Shown: positions 7,529-16,606 of the stretch, piece after piece
How positions within the stretch are numbered: the stretch's first letter is position 1
Layout: every line of letters starts with the position of its first letter
From: an uncultured bacterium
Lineage (GTDB): Bacteria > Verrucomicrobiota > Kiritimatiellia > CAIKKV01 > CAITUY01
Length of the DNA: 64,000 bases
Direction: 5' to 3'
NCBI GenBank assembly: GCA_903908715.1
Contig: CAIVSY010000061.1
Span: forward strand, 1-64,000
Program-made: the position numbers and the translations under genes
Notes under the pieces: generated by a model
Database searches by the model: none
Told to the model about the DNA's origin: nothing
Seen by the model: only the letters and a program-made list of their open reading frames with translations

Positions 7529-10170
7529 GAGCAACCCTCCCGGAGTGACCATTCATCCATTTGCCGCATGTCGATGTGTTGTTCGACGAGATCCGTGAGG
7601 GCGTCAAAAGGATCCCGCTCCGCTGGCGATGAAGGGGGTTGCTCCGAGAGACCCCGCCGGCCTAACAGCCACTGGATGAATTGGTTCCGAAAAGGCTCTT
7701 CGTCGAAGATTCCATGCACATAGGAGCCGAAAACCAACCCGTTGGGGGAAATGGCGCCATCCATTTCCAGGACGGGTGTATCCCGGCGGAAGGTGATGGC
7801 GATGGCGGGGGTTTGCGCGGGAGTTGTTCGGCCCGCATGGATTTCGTAGCCGGAAATCCGAGTGCCGGGTTTTGCGAACGGCAACGGGTGGAGAGTGCTT
7901 CCTCTCACCTGGGCAAGTTCCTTGACAGGCGTGAGAACGGTGTACACATCGAGGAGTCCGAGCGCATGGGTTTCGCCTGGAGATCCTTCCGTACCCTCTG
8001 GATCCGAGACCTGAATACCAAGCATCTGGTATCCGCCGCAGATTCCGAAAATGGGGATTTGTCGGCTGGCTGCTGCCCGGATGGCATCCGACATTCCGGT
8101 TTTCTTCAGGCTCATCAGGTCGCCGCGTGTATTCCTGGTGCCAGGCAGGAGGATAAGATCCGGATTTCCCAGTGTGGCGGGCGCATCGACATACCGCAGC
8201 GCAACGGAAGGGTTTTGTTCCAGTGGCAGGAAATCGGTGAAGTTGCTGATATGTTCCAGCTGGATCACAGCGATATCCAGCACCGCCTTCTTTCGGCTGG
8301 GACAGGAGGGGATGCCAAGGGAATCCTCTTCCTCGATATGGAGCGATTCGTCAAATGGAAGAACTCCGAGGACGGGTACACCGGTCAGTTGTTCGATTTG
8401 ACGGATACCGGGATCCAGGAGGGATTTGTCGCCCCTGAACTTGTTGATCACAATGCCTGAGATAAGGCGCCTGAAACGCTGAGGAAGCAGGCTGATCGTG
8501 CCATAGATTGCGGCGAAGACACCGCCGCGGTCGATATCCGCCACAAGAATGACCCGGGCCTGCGCATGTTCCGCCATGGCCATGTTGACGAAGTCCTCCT
8601 GCATGAGGTTGATTTCCGCCGGGCTGCCAGCGCCCTCCAGAATGATCAGTGCATGAGCCTTGGCGAGGCGATCATAGGCGGAACAGGCGGCCTCCCGCAT
8701 GGTTTTCTTCAGGCTGTAGTAGGACTGGGCGTTCAGGGTCCCGACCGGGTGCCCGTTGACGACGACCTGGGATCGGCTTGAGTCGGTTGGCTTCAACAGG
8801 ATCGGGTTCATGTCCGTGGTCGGCAGAATGCCAGCTGCCTGGGCTTGCATCGCCTGCGCACGTCCGATTTCGCCACCGCCTGCGGTTACGAAGGAATTCA
8901 GGGCCATGTTCTGCGCCTTGAAGGGAGCGACATCACAGCCGTGACGCCGGAAGTGGCGGCAAAGGGCTGCAGCGAAAATGGATTTTCCGGCATGGGATGC
9001 GGTCCCGACCACCATGATCGCGGGGGTTATGTCTGGCTTGGTTGCAGGAGCAGGGGCGCTGGAAGGCCGAAGAGCGGATGAAGGGGGACCTAGTTGCCCC
9101 AGCGTTTGAATCAAGTCCAGGGTTTCGTTTTCGGGGCGGACGGCAAGGCGGACGAAGGATTCCCCTAGGCCTTCGAAATCGCGGCACGAACGGATGAGAA
9201 TGCCTTGCTGGAGAAGAGCAGCCTGAATGCCGGATGCGGTCCACGGAGCAGGTGGGCAAGCCAGCAGGAAATTGGCGTGAGATGGATAGACTTGCCAGCC
9301 AAGATCCTGTAGTCCGGTTTCCAGTTGCTTTCGCAGGATGGCGGTACGCGTGCGGGAACGCTCAAGATAGTCCGGATCCTTATACAGGATCTGGGCTGCA
9401 GCCTGCGCCAGGGCATTGACGCTCCACGGCAGGATGGCCGTGCGGATTTTTGCGCAGGTACCGGGGTGTGCACACGCCATGCCCAGTCGCAAGCCCGGTA
9501 TGGCAAAGAATTTCGTTAACGACTTCACCACGATAAGGTTGGCTGGCAGGTCGGGTCGCATCAGCGTTCGTGCCGAGGCGTCGGGCACGAAATCCATGAA
9601 AGATTCATCCACCGCGAACCAGGCGGCAGGATAGGATAAGGCCATAGCCCGGATCCGATCGGGGGACAAGACTTGTCCGGTCGGATTATCGGGGTTCCCC
9701 AGGAAGATGAGGCTACCCGGCAGGGGGTGGAGGTCCGAAAGGGCACCCTCATACGGTCTGCCGGGTGAGCGGAAGGTGAGGGGGGATGCGGGGATCCCCG
9801 CGGCACGGCAGGCTTCCGAGTAGCCCGAATAGGTGGGTGCGATCCATCCAGCTTGTATGGCCAGTGTTTGTGCCAGCCAGAAGAAAATCTCCGTCGATCC
9901 GTTGCCTGCGAGAACGTGGTCGGGCGGCAGGCTGTGCTCCGCGGCGAGAACCTGTACAGCGCGAGAAGCGAACGCATCCGGGTACTTTTGCAGATATTGC
10001 AACAGGTTCGCAGGGGGGAAGATCACCTGGGGGGGCGGTCCTAGAGGGTTGACGTTCACGCTGAAATCAAGGCGCAGAGGGGGCGCTTCGATGCCGAGTT
10101 GTTGAGCGATCGCCAAGGGATCGCCGCCATGGAGCGGCGTCTGGGAGTCAAAATTTGCTGGGAGGGGCAT
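7525..10170 (-). CDS. Fused threonine-phosphate decarboxylase (CobD) and cobyric acid synthase (CobQ)
   Basis: One 881-residue polypeptide carries two cobalamin enzymes. Residues 1-355 are a PLP-dependent aminotransferase-fold CobD/CobC domain: GNGSTEIF, NPDNPTG, the VDESFMDF Asp and the PLP Lys in SLTK (about residue 220) followed by PGLRLG. A Pro/Ala/Ser-rich linker (about 359-380) leads to CobQ. CobQ has a dethiobiotin-synthetase-like ATP-binding start (VVGTASHAGKS, residue 387 onward), APFKAQNMALNS, and a class I glutamine amidotransferase domain with the nucleophile in FGICGGYQ and a late VHGIF His. CobD makes aminopropanol phosphate; CobQ amidates the corrin side chains. The start at 10170 is one base after the cobS stop; a longer frame would overlap cobS. 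Confidence 0.92.
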   Translation of the reverse strand: MPLPANFDSQTPLHGGDPLAIAQQLGIEAPPLRLDFSVNVNPLGPPPQVIFPPANLLQYLQKYPDAFASRAVQVLAAEHSLPPDHVLAGNGSTEIFFWLAQTLAIQAGWIAPTYSGYSEACRAAGIPASPLTFRSPGRPYEGALSDLHPLPGSLIFLGNPDNPTGQVLSPDRIRAMALSYPAAWFAVDESFMDFVPDASARTLMRPDLPANLIVVKSLTKFFAIPGLRLGMACAHPGTCAKIRTAILPWSVNALAQAAAQILYKDPDYLERSRTRTAILRKQLETGLQDLGWQVYPSHANFLLACPPAPWTASGIQAALLQQGILIRSCRDFEGLGESFVRLAVRPENETLDLIQTLGQLGPPSSALRPSSAPAPATKPDITPAIMVVGTASHAGKSIFAAALCRHFRRHGCDVAPFKAQNMALNSFVTAGGGEIGRAQAMQAQAAGILPTTDMNPILLKPTDSSRSQVVVNGHPVGTLNAQSYYSLKKTMREAACSAYDRLAKAHALIILEGAGSPAEINLMQEDFVNMAMAEHAQARVILVADIDRGGVFAAIYGTISLLPQRFRRLISGIVINKFRGDKSLLDPGIRQIEQLTGVPVLGVLPFDESLHIEEEDSLGIPSCPSRKKAVLDIAVIQLEHISNFTDFLPLEQNPSVALRYVDAPATLGNPDLILLPGTRNTRGDLMSLKKTGMSDAIRAAASRQIPIFGICGGYQMLGIQVSDPEGTEGSPGETHALGLLDVYTVLTPVKELAQVRGSTLHPLPFAKPGTRISGYEIHAGRTTPAQTPAIAITFRRDTPVLEMDGAISPNGLVFGSYVHGIFDEEPFRNQFIQWLLGRRGLSEQPPSSPAERDPFDALTDLVEQHIDMRQMDEWSLREGCS

Positions 10171-10171
10171 A

Positions 10172-10921
10172 TCAGACAGGTTGCAAAGTGCAGGCCAGGA
10201 AAACCAGCAGGCTCGTTTCGACGATTTCATTGGTTGCGCCGATCAGATCGCCGGTGACGCCCCCAAAGGTGTGCTTTAGCCAGAACCGGATCAGGACAGC
10301 CAGGGCCAGTCCTGTGGCCAGCAGTAGCAGGCCGGGCCATCCGGCGACGGCCGAGCAAGCCATGGCCACGATGAGTGCAAGAATCAGGTGTGCGGGGCGC
10401 GACTGTTGTACAAAGACTCCTGCTGTTCCGCCTTCGGGACGCGCGTACGGGAGAGTGGTTGCGACCACTGCCTGCGCCGCACGCGCGGCAAGGAAGGGGA
10501 CGATTACAAGCATCCATTGGCCGGAGGATGCGATACGACCCAAGGCCACTGTCTTCAGGACAAAATCCGCCACAATAGCCAACACTCCGAAGGCGCCGGT
10601 GTGCGGATCCTTCATGACGGCCAGTTTCCGTTCCAGCGGGCCGCGGGCGCCTAGTGCGTCCGCCATGTCAGCGAGCCCGTCAATGTGGAGCCCTCGTGTG
10701 ATCAGAATGGTGAGGGTTGCGGCCAGGACGCCGGCCCCCATGGGCCAATCGAGGGGCACCAGAATGTGCAATATGCCTGCGGCCATCAGTCCAATCAGTG
10801 CGCCGACAGCCGGGAAACACGGTATGGCATCCGCGAAATTGCTGGCATCCTTGCCGGGGAACGGAAGGAGTGTGAGGGTGCGCATGGCTGTGACGAAAGG
10901 GCCTATGTCCAAGCGGTTCAT
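10172..10921 (-). CDS. cobS: Adenosylcobinamide-GDP ribazoletransferase (cobalamin synthase)
   Basis: This membrane enzyme joins the lower-ligand nucleoside to adenosylcobinamide-GDP, the last ring-assembly step. The 249-residue protein is mostly transmembrane and shows the family motif HIDGLADMADALGA, the acidic metal/substrate region, followed by KDPHTGAFG. A GAGG ribosome site stands just before the ATG at 10921; an in-frame ATG at 10948 has none. It is first in a minus-strand run: cobS, cobD-cobQ, cbiB, unknown, leuC, leuD, parA. No cobU or cobT gene is in the window. I found no recognisable cobalamin riboswitch in the roughly 130 bases before it. Confidence 0.92.
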   Translation of the reverse strand: MNRLDIGPFVTAMRTLTLLPFPGKDASNFADAIPCFPAVGALIGLMAAGILHILVPLDWPMGAGVLAATLTILITRGLHIDGLADMADALGARGPLERKLAVMKDPHTGAFGVLAIVADFVLKTVALGRIASSGQWMLVIVPFLAARAAQAVVATTLPYARPEGGTAGVFVQQSRPAHLILALIVAMACSAVAGWPGLLLLATGLALAVLIRFWLKHTFGGVTGDLIGATNEIVETSLLVFLACTLQPV

Positions 10922-11079
10922 GTCCTCAGGAGTGCGAGTAAATCCCATTGTGGCGGCAACTTGCGGAGCAGATTGGGGCCTTGGGAGAATGTTGTCAACT
11001 GGTAAGCGACGATTCTTGACCCGTTGAATGCCGGTCCGGTATCGTGTGGTGGATTCACGTAACGCAACGGACGTCGTTC

Positions 11080-12933
11080 ATGCTCATCATTGTTGAATCG
11101 CCAACCAAGGCCAAGAAGATCGGGGCCCTTCTCAAGGTTCGGACGATGTCGACTGTTGGACATTTCAAGGATCTGCCGACATCGGAATTTGGAGTCGACC
11201 TCAAGACTTATGATCCGGCTTTTGTCTACCATGAGAAAAAGGTTCAGCTTCCGGATCAGCTTCGAAATGCAGCCTGCGGGGAAACGGTTATGCTGGCGGG
11301 TGACCCGGACCGCGAAGGGTACGCCATTTGTCGTCACATTTTCGAAGAGATCCGAGGAGTGGCCAAGGAATGTCTCCGCATGGAAATATACGAGGTTACC
11401 GAAAAGGGGTTAAAGGAGGCATTAGCCAGGGCGGTTCCCTTTGAACAAACCAATGAAGGTTTATACCATGCTTTTCTGGGGCGCCGGGTCGGTGATCGGC
11501 TTGTGGGGTATATTCTTTCCCCCATGGCCAGCCGCAGTTTGCGCCAGGTCTGCAGTGTGGGGCGGGTGCAGTCACCGGCAGTGCGGCTTGTCGTGGACCG
11601 CGAGAGGGAAATCCGGGCTTTTAAACCGGCACCCTATTGGGTTCTGGCCATCCAGCTATGCAAGGGGGCCGCTTCCTTTTCGGCCATTCATTGCCGGGGA
11701 AAATTTGATCGTCAGGCCGATGTGCAGGCTGTTGTGGAGCGAATTCGTGCGCAGACCCATGCCTTGACGGAGAAAGTGCAGTACAAGGAGACGCGCCAAA
11801 TGCCCAAGCCGCCGTTTACCACGGTTGATCTCCAGGCTGCGGCTGCATCACGATTGAGGTTCACGCCTGAACAGACCATGAAGCTGGCTCAGGCGCTGTT
11901 TGATCACGGTTTAACTACCTATCATCGTACCGATTCTGTGCGGATGGAAGAGGCGTTTATCGAGAAAATCCGTGAGTATTCCGGGAGGGTTTTCGGGCCG
12001 GAGTATGTCCCTGCCAAATCCAACCTGTTCAAGTCAAAGAACTCCCAGGCCGAGGCGCACGAGGGGATTCGCCCGACCCACCTGCACCCGCCGGAGGAAA
12101 TCGAGGGATTGATGCAGAAGGAACAGCTGGGGCCTGATCATGCCCGGTTATACGATATGATTTATCGGCGAGCTGTCGCGAGTCAGATGGCAGCCGCGCG
12201 CTATGATGCGACCCAGCTGCTTTTTGATGTGGCGGGAGAGCCATTCAAGGCGAGTGGGCGGGTTCTCAAGTTCGAGGGTTTTCTCAAGGTGTATTCCGAG
12301 GTTGCCGAAGAAAAGGCGGTTGGCAAGTCGGACGACGAAAAGGATAAAGGGGTCGAGGAGGAGCGGGATCAAGTCCTGCCTCTTGTTGAAACCGGGGAGA
12401 AGTTGCAGAAGACGAAGGAGACGGTTGAGGAGAAGAAGACAAAACCGCCGGGGCGATTTACCCTCGGTTCATTGGTCAAGGAGTTGGAACGGCTTGGGAT
12501 CGGGCGGCCATCCACGTATGCAAGTATTACGAAGAACATTACCGACCGCGGGTATGTCAAGGAGGAGAAAGGGAAGGTGGTTCCCCTGCCTTCCGGCGAG
12601 GCGCTGATTGACTACCTCCGTGCAAGACATACGTGGGTGATTGATTATGATCTAACCAGCCGCATGGAGGCGATTCTGGATCAGGTGGTGGACAAGAAGG
12701 AAACCTGGCAGCGCTTTTGCAAGGCTGTTCATAACAAGATGGGTTATGCTGCAGCTCCTGTCCGGTCGCCCAACGGCGGGCCGAGCGATGCGCAGTTGAA
12801 GTATGCTTCCTATCTTGCAGGACGGGACAAGGTGGAGGTTCCTTCAGAGCTGATGAAGAACGGCAAACTCCTGTCCGAATGGATTTCACAGCGTGTTGCG
12901 GCAAAGGGGGGGGCGGTGGAGGCGGGAAAATAG
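11080..12933 (+). CDS. topA: DNA topoisomerase I (type IA), short form
   Basis: The enzyme relaxes negative supercoils through a 5'-phosphotyrosyl intermediate. The 617-residue protein opens with the Toprim domain (MLIIVESPTKAKKI, then GDPDREG). The active-site Tyr is at about residue 281 in TTYHRTDS, and the GRPSTYASI motif lies near 490. A highly charged Lys/Glu insert falls at about 410-450. The C-terminus ends soon after a SDAQLKYASYLA motif and holds no Cys4 zinc ribbons, so it is shorter than typical chromosomal TopA (700-900). It could be the only TopA or an accessory type IA enzyme. I chose the ATG at 11080 because the Toprim strand begins there. It is divergent from cobS. Confidence 0.9.
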   Translation: MLIIVESPTKAKKIGALLKVRTMSTVGHFKDLPTSEFGVDLKTYDPAFVYHEKKVQLPDQLRNAACGETVMLAGDPDREGYAICRHIFEEIRGVAKECLRMEIYEVTEKGLKEALARAVPFEQTNEGLYHAFLGRRVGDRLVGYILSPMASRSLRQVCSVGRVQSPAVRLVVDREREIRAFKPAPYWVLAIQLCKGAASFSAIHCRGKFDRQADVQAVVERIRAQTHALTEKVQYKETRQMPKPPFTTVDLQAAAASRLRFTPEQTMKLAQALFDHGLTTYHRTDSVRMEEAFIEKIREYSGRVFGPEYVPAKSNLFKSKNSQAEAHEGIRPTHLHPPEEIEGLMQKEQLGPDHARLYDMIYRRAVASQMAAARYDATQLLFDVAGEPFKASGRVLKFEGFLKVYSEVAEEKAVGKSDDEKDKGVEEERDQVLPLVETGEKLQKTKETVEEKKTKPPGRFTLGSLVKELERLGIGRPSTYASITKNITDRGYVKEEKGKVVPLPSGEALIDYLRARHTWVIDYDLTSRMEAILDQVVDKKETWQRFCKAVHNKMGYAAAPVRSPNGGPSDAQLKYASYLAGRDKVEVPSELMKNGKLLSEWISQRVAAKGGAVEAGK

Positions 12934-12997
12934 ACTCCTGGTCCGGTCAATGCCGGGAACGTACTGTTCTGCGTGCGGCAAGGGTTCAAAGCTGGGC

Positions 12998-13026
12998 TTG
13001 CAAGTCAGGAGAGGGATCACTACAGT
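12998..13026 (+). promoter_or_regulatory. Possible sigma-70-type promoter before gspF and the pseudopilin cassette
   Basis: TTGCAA (12998-13003) and TACAGT (13021-13026) are separated by exactly 17 bases, about 27 bases upstream of the gspF ATG. Both hexamers match the consensus only partly. The position between topA and the cassette is sensible, but this is a pattern match only. Confidence 0.3.
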
Positions 13027-13052
13027 TAGGTCGTTCATAATGGAGTGCTGCC

Positions 13053-14348
13053 ATGCCAAAATTCCGATATGTCGCCATGGACGCCAAGGGGCGTGAAGTT
13101 GAAGGGGTTGTGGATGCCGAGAATGAAGCGAAAGCGGTAGCCATGGTGCGGGAGAAGGGTGTTTTCCCGACGAGCATGACCGACGTTTCGGCTGGACGGG
13201 GTGGAGTTGGCAAGCCTGTTGCGGCGCGTGTCAAGGCTCCGGCCGCGCAGGGTAAAGGCCTCCGGATGGAGATTCGGGTGCCGGCGTTCCTTTCCGGGAT
13301 GTTCCAGGGCCGGGTCAAGACGAAGCAGCTAATGGTATTCACGCGGCAGTTGGCAACCTTGCAGGATGCGGGTCTGGCGATTGTGCGAGGGCTGCATGTG
13401 TTGCAACGGCAGGAGAAGAATCCGCAGATGTATACGGCTATCACCGGAATTGCCGAGGCCGTACAGAGTGGAAGCACGTTGTCCGAATCCATGGCGCAGT
13501 ATCCCAAGGTTTTCAGCACTTTCTATGTCAACATGGTCAAGGCGGGTGAGACGTCAGGCGCCTTGCAGACGGTTCTGACCCGTCTGGCGGAATTCATGGA
13601 GAAGAGTCAGAAGATCAAGAACAAGGTCAAGGGTGCGATGGTGTATCCCATCGTGGTCATGGTTATGGCCCTTATCATCCTTACGGTCCTGATGGTTTTC
13701 GTGATCCCAAAATTCAAGGAGATTTTCGAGGACTTGCTGCAGGGTAAGGCGTTGCCCCCCCTGACGCAGTTTGTGATCGGGATGAGCAGTCTCGTGGCAG
13801 AGCGAGGTCTGTACCTGCTGGGCGGAATTGCGGTCTTCGTGGTATTGGTGAAATTGTTAATGAAGACCAGTCGAGGGCGGAGGATTATGGACATCCTGAG
13901 GCTCAAGGCACCTGTTTTCGGACAGCTTGTGCGGAAAAGTGCGATTGCGAACTTCACGCGGACATTGGGCACTTTGTTGACGGGCGGTGTGCCAATCCTG
14001 CAAGCGCTTAATATCGTCAAGGAAGTGACAAACAACGCAGTGCTTGCGGATGCTGTGGCGCAGGTGCATGACAGCGTCAAGGAAGGTGAGACAATTGTTA
14101 CTCCGTTGGAAGCATCCGGTGTATTTCCCTCCATGGTCGTGAGCATGATCCAGGTTGGCGAGGAAACCGGGGCGCTACCTGAGATGCTGATGAAGATTGC
14201 AGAGACCTATGATGATGAAGTAGATACGGCGGTCGAGGCAATGACTTCGATCATTGAGCCGATCATGATTATTTTCCTGGCTGTGGTTGTTGGTACGATT
14301 GTCATCGCGATGTTCATGCCGCTTGTGACGATTATCGGAAGCCTGTAA
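13053..14348 (+). CDS. gspF: Type II secretion / type IV pilus inner-membrane protein (GspF/PilC)
   Basis: This is the polytopic inner-membrane platform protein that couples the assembly ATPase to pseudopilin polymerisation. The 431-residue protein has the N-terminal MPKFRYVAMDAKGREVEG segment typical of the family. Two GspF domains follow, each ending in membrane helices (about residues 190-215, 245-270 and 405-428), with TRQLATLQDAGL and TLGTLLTGGVPILQAL as the duplicated signatures. It heads the pseudopilin cassette. No GspE/PilB ATPase, secretin or GspL/M genes are in the window, so the rest of the machine must be encoded elsewhere. The TTG/GTG-free ATG start has a GGAG site just upstream. 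Confidence 0.93.
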   Translation: MPKFRYVAMDAKGREVEGVVDAENEAKAVAMVREKGVFPTSMTDVSAGRGGVGKPVAARVKAPAAQGKGLRMEIRVPAFLSGMFQGRVKTKQLMVFTRQLATLQDAGLAIVRGLHVLQRQEKNPQMYTAITGIAEAVQSGSTLSESMAQYPKVFSTFYVNMVKAGETSGALQTVLTRLAEFMEKSQKIKNKVKGAMVYPIVVMVMALIILTVLMVFVIPKFKEIFEDLLQGKALPPLTQFVIGMSSLVAERGLYLLGGIAVFVVLVKLLMKTSRGRRIMDILRLKAPVFGQLVRKSAIANFTRTLGTLLTGGVPILQALNIVKEVTNNAVLADAVAQVHDSVKEGETIVTPLEASGVFPSMVVSMIQVGEETGALPEMLMKIAETYDDEVDTAVEAMTSIIEPIMIIFLAVVVGTIVIAMFMPLVTIIGSL

Positions 14349-14428
14349 AGGGTTTGCAGTGGTCCGGTTGGGCGAGAATCGGGTTGGGGACATTGTGGTG
14401 ATTTGATATCATTCGATAAGGGTACTTC

Positions 14429-15031
14429 ATGGCTTGGGTAATCCAATATGAGAAAAACCGGCGGAAACGGCGTGGATCTTTTACGCTGATCGAGCTGCTC
14501 GTGGTGGTGGCAATTATTTTGATTTTGCTGGGGTTGTCGCTCAAGGTCATGTCGATTATCAACCGCAAGGCGACCACAGCTAAGACGATATGGATACTGG
14601 AGCAGGTCAAGAATGCATTGGGTTCTTATTATTCAACGTATGGGTCCTATCCTCCAGTCTCCTTTGTGGGGTATGAGTATGAAAGGACGCCGATGTCGGA
14701 TCTTCCGGCGTTGCCGCCGTCTATGAACTGGAAGACGGGGATGGTCTACTACATTTATTCGGATACCAAGCACAATGCCGAAGCAACTCCATGGCAGCAT
14801 TACTTGAAAGGCATTGGATCGTACGGTATGGCGGAGTATTCCAACCGGGTTGGGGCGGCGTGGGTTTTCTGGAGCAATAACACGCATAGCGTTTATGATG
14901 CCTGGGATCGGCCTTTGAGCTACCGGGCTGAACCCCCGGATTATCAGCGTTATCTGCTTTGGTCAGTTGGGCCGGACGGAGCGGATCAGGGCGGGGGCGG
15001 GGACGACATCGGGGTCCAGGCTGCGGAGTGA
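14429..15031 (+). CDS. GspG-like pseudopilin 1
   Basis: This 200-residue prepilin-like protein has a basic leader (KNRRKRRGS) and the processing motif [10 protein letters not shown], followed by a hydrophobic helix of about 20 residues. Residue -1 is Ser rather than the usual Gly, and Glu at +5 is kept. The body contains a GspG-like segment of the YSTYGSYPP type. The C-terminus ([11 protein letters not shown]... [12 protein letters not shown]) resembles the calcium-binding tail of major pseudopilins. It would be cleaved and N-methylated by the prepilin peptidase encoded at 59.3-60.2 kb. It lies 80 bases after gspF. Confidence 0.87.
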   Translation: MAWVIQYEKNRRKRRGSFTLIELLVVVAIILILLGLSLKVMSIINRKATTAKTIWILEQVKNALGSYYSTYGSYPPVSFVGYEYERTPMSDLPALPPSMNWKTGMVYYIYSDTKHNAEATPWQHYLKGIGSYGMAEYSNRVGAAWVFWSNNTHSVYDAWDRPLSYRAEPPDYQRYLLWSVGPDGADQGGGGDDIGVQAAE

Positions 15032-15089
15032 AAAATGGCTGGACGATGGACTGCGTGGGTTTTGGAATGGAAGAGAGGAGTCAACGGCT

Positions 15090-15575
15090 GTGAAGCGGAA
15101 TGACGGCAGCAAGTGCGGATTTACCTTGATTGAACTGCTTGTGGTGATCGCCATCATATTGTTGTTGGCGGGTATGTTGCTGCCTGCGTTCCAGTATGCG
15201 CGTGAGGTGGCAAGGAAGACCAAGGCCAAGGCGGAAGTCAAGCAGATGGAGGTGGCATTCAAGGCTGTTCAGAGTGATTTTCGCGGATGGTCCACGATCG
15301 GGGCTTCTGCGAGCGGTCGGGATGTGGACACCACGGTTGTCCAATTCCTGAGAGGTGGGAACAGCCGGGGTGTGGTGTACATGGAATTTGATGCGACTTC
15401 CACCAATTCGGCCGGTGCGTTTATTGATCCATGGAACAACGTGTATCAGGTTGCTTTGGCGTCCGCAGGTTTCATTATGCCGTATGGGGGTGCGCCCGTG
15501 TACCGGGAAATCGGTGCATGGTCCCGCGGAAAAGATGGGGCCAACAACACAAAGGATGATGTGACCAGCTGGTAA
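15090..15575 (+). CDS. GspG-like pseudopilin 2
   Basis: This 161-residue prepilin-like protein starts at GTG 15090, which has an AGAGGAG ribosome site nine bases upstream; the longer open frame overlaps the previous gene and adds no conserved sequence. The leader [10 protein letters not shown] is followed by [13 protein letters not shown] with the canonical Gly -1 and Glu +5, then [10 protein letters not shown] and a long amphipathic helix ([17 protein letters not shown]). The tail ([11 protein letters not shown]... [12 protein letters not shown]) again resembles the major-pseudopilin calcium loop. It is the second of three tandem GspG-like genes, probably arising by duplication. Confidence 0.86.
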   Translation: MKRNDGSKCGFTLIELLVVIAIILLLAGMLLPAFQYAREVARKTKAKAEVKQMEVAFKAVQSDFRGWSTIGASASGRDVDTTVVQFLRGGNSRGVVYMEFDATSTNSAGAFIDPWNNVYQVALASAGFIMPYGGAPVYREIGAWSRGKDGANNTKDDVTSW

Positions 15576-15637
15576 AGGCTCAGATTGCATTGTCATGTTC
15601 CGGGTGGGGAATCCGGCTGAAGGGAAAAGGGTGAGTT

Positions 15638-16093
15638 GTGAATAGGCCGAACAGAGGAGCCAATAAAGGTTTTACCCTGCTTGAGCTTATGGTCGTCGTG
15701 GCGATCATAATGATCCTTGCAGGTATCCTTATGCCTGCCATGGTGAAGATCCAGCAGAAATCAAAGATTCGTAAAGCGCAGGCGGAAGTCAAGAACCTGG
15801 CGACCGCGATACGGGCCTATCACACGGAATATGGGGAATGGCCGGCCAATCCCGCGGCGGGGGGGCTTTGGATCAACAACAATAACCTGGTCATCGGTTG
15901 CCTCGTCGGATCAGGAAATCCGAAGAAGATCAACTTCTATGAGGTGAACGACACGACGGTCGCGCTTTGTGATCCCTTCCGGTCCAATCTGCCCTATCGG
16001 ATCGAGATCAGTGTGACATCGAACTATGTGAAGGTTTATTCCTTCGGGCCTGACTGTGTGGCGGGTGTGGACGACATCGAAGTGGAGCACTGA
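15638..16093 (+). CDS. GspG-like pseudopilin 3
   Basis: This 151-residue prepilin-like protein begins at a GTG with a purine-rich site (AGGGAAAAGGG) upstream. The leader ends in Lys-Gly before FTLLELMVVVAII, so it has Gly -1 and Glu +5. The helix is followed by KSKIRKAQAEVKNLATAIRAY and a YGEWPANP segment, as in GspG. The last residues (GPDCVAGVDDIE) form the acidic C-terminal loop of this group. It lies 62 bases after the second copy and six bases before the next pseudopilin, so the genes are clearly co-transcribed. Confidence 0.87.
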   Translation: MNRPNRGANKGFTLLELMVVVAIIMILAGILMPAMVKIQQKSKIRKAQAEVKNLATAIRAYHTEYGEWPANPAAGGLWINNNNLVIGCLVGSGNPKKINFYEVNDTTVALCDPFRSNLPYRIEISVTSNYVKVYSFGPDCVAGVDDIEVEH

Positions 16094-16099
16094 CAACGC

Positions 16100-16576
16100 A
16101 TGAATAAACGGCGTCGGAGTGCATTTACGTTGATAGAGCTTCTGGTGGTCATGGCCATCATGGCCCTCATGATGACCATAGGCGTGGCAGGCTACTTCGG
16201 GATCCGGCGGGGTGCAGACATGCGTGCCGCAGTTTCCAGTGTTAGGACTTCGTTGATGCTGGGTCGGCAGCAGGCTGTCACCAAAAGGCAGAAGGTGCGG
16301 GTTGAATTCGTGATTTCCGGAGCTACCAACCTGGTGCGTGTGCTGATTGAGAAACCCGGTTCTGGATACCAGTTGGTGCACCAGGAGACGCCCCTGCCTG
16401 CGGGAGTCGAGTTCATGGGGTTCCCGTCGCCTGTCACATTTGCGCCGTCGGGGACAGCGGGAAGCACAACACCGACGGAGGTCATACTGCAGGAGAAGGT
16501 GGCACAGGCAAACGGGACAAAGAATTTTACAACCATCCGGGTTTGGCCATTGACGGGCATAACGAAGGTGCAGTAA
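16100..16576 (+). CDS. GspH-like minor pseudopilin
   Basis: This 158-residue protein has leader MNKRRRSA and the motif [13 protein letters not shown]. Residue -1 is Ala instead of Gly. After the hydrophobic helix the sequence SSVRTSLMLGRQQAVTKRQKVRVEF is typical of GspH/FimT pseudopilins, whose beta-rich domain follows. By position it would match the D member of the Verru_Chthon pseudopilin cassettes I recall from Verrucomicrobia; this parallel is from memory. Six bases separate it from the preceding gene. Confidence 0.85.
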   Translation: MNKRRRSAFTLIELLVVMAIMALMMTIGVAGYFGIRRGADMRAAVSSVRTSLMLGRQQAVTKRQKVRVEFVISGATNLVRVLIEKPGSGYQLVHQETPLPAGVEFMGFPSPVTFAPSGTAGSTTPTEVILQEKVAQANGTKNFTTIRVWPLTGITKVQ

Positions 16577-16606
16577 GGAGTGGGCCGATCATTGGCCGTG
16601 CAGACC

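Noticed and set aside
10922-11079. Cobalamin riboswitch before cobS
   Set aside because: The gap to topA is too short for the full element and I could not find the conserved B12-box pattern.
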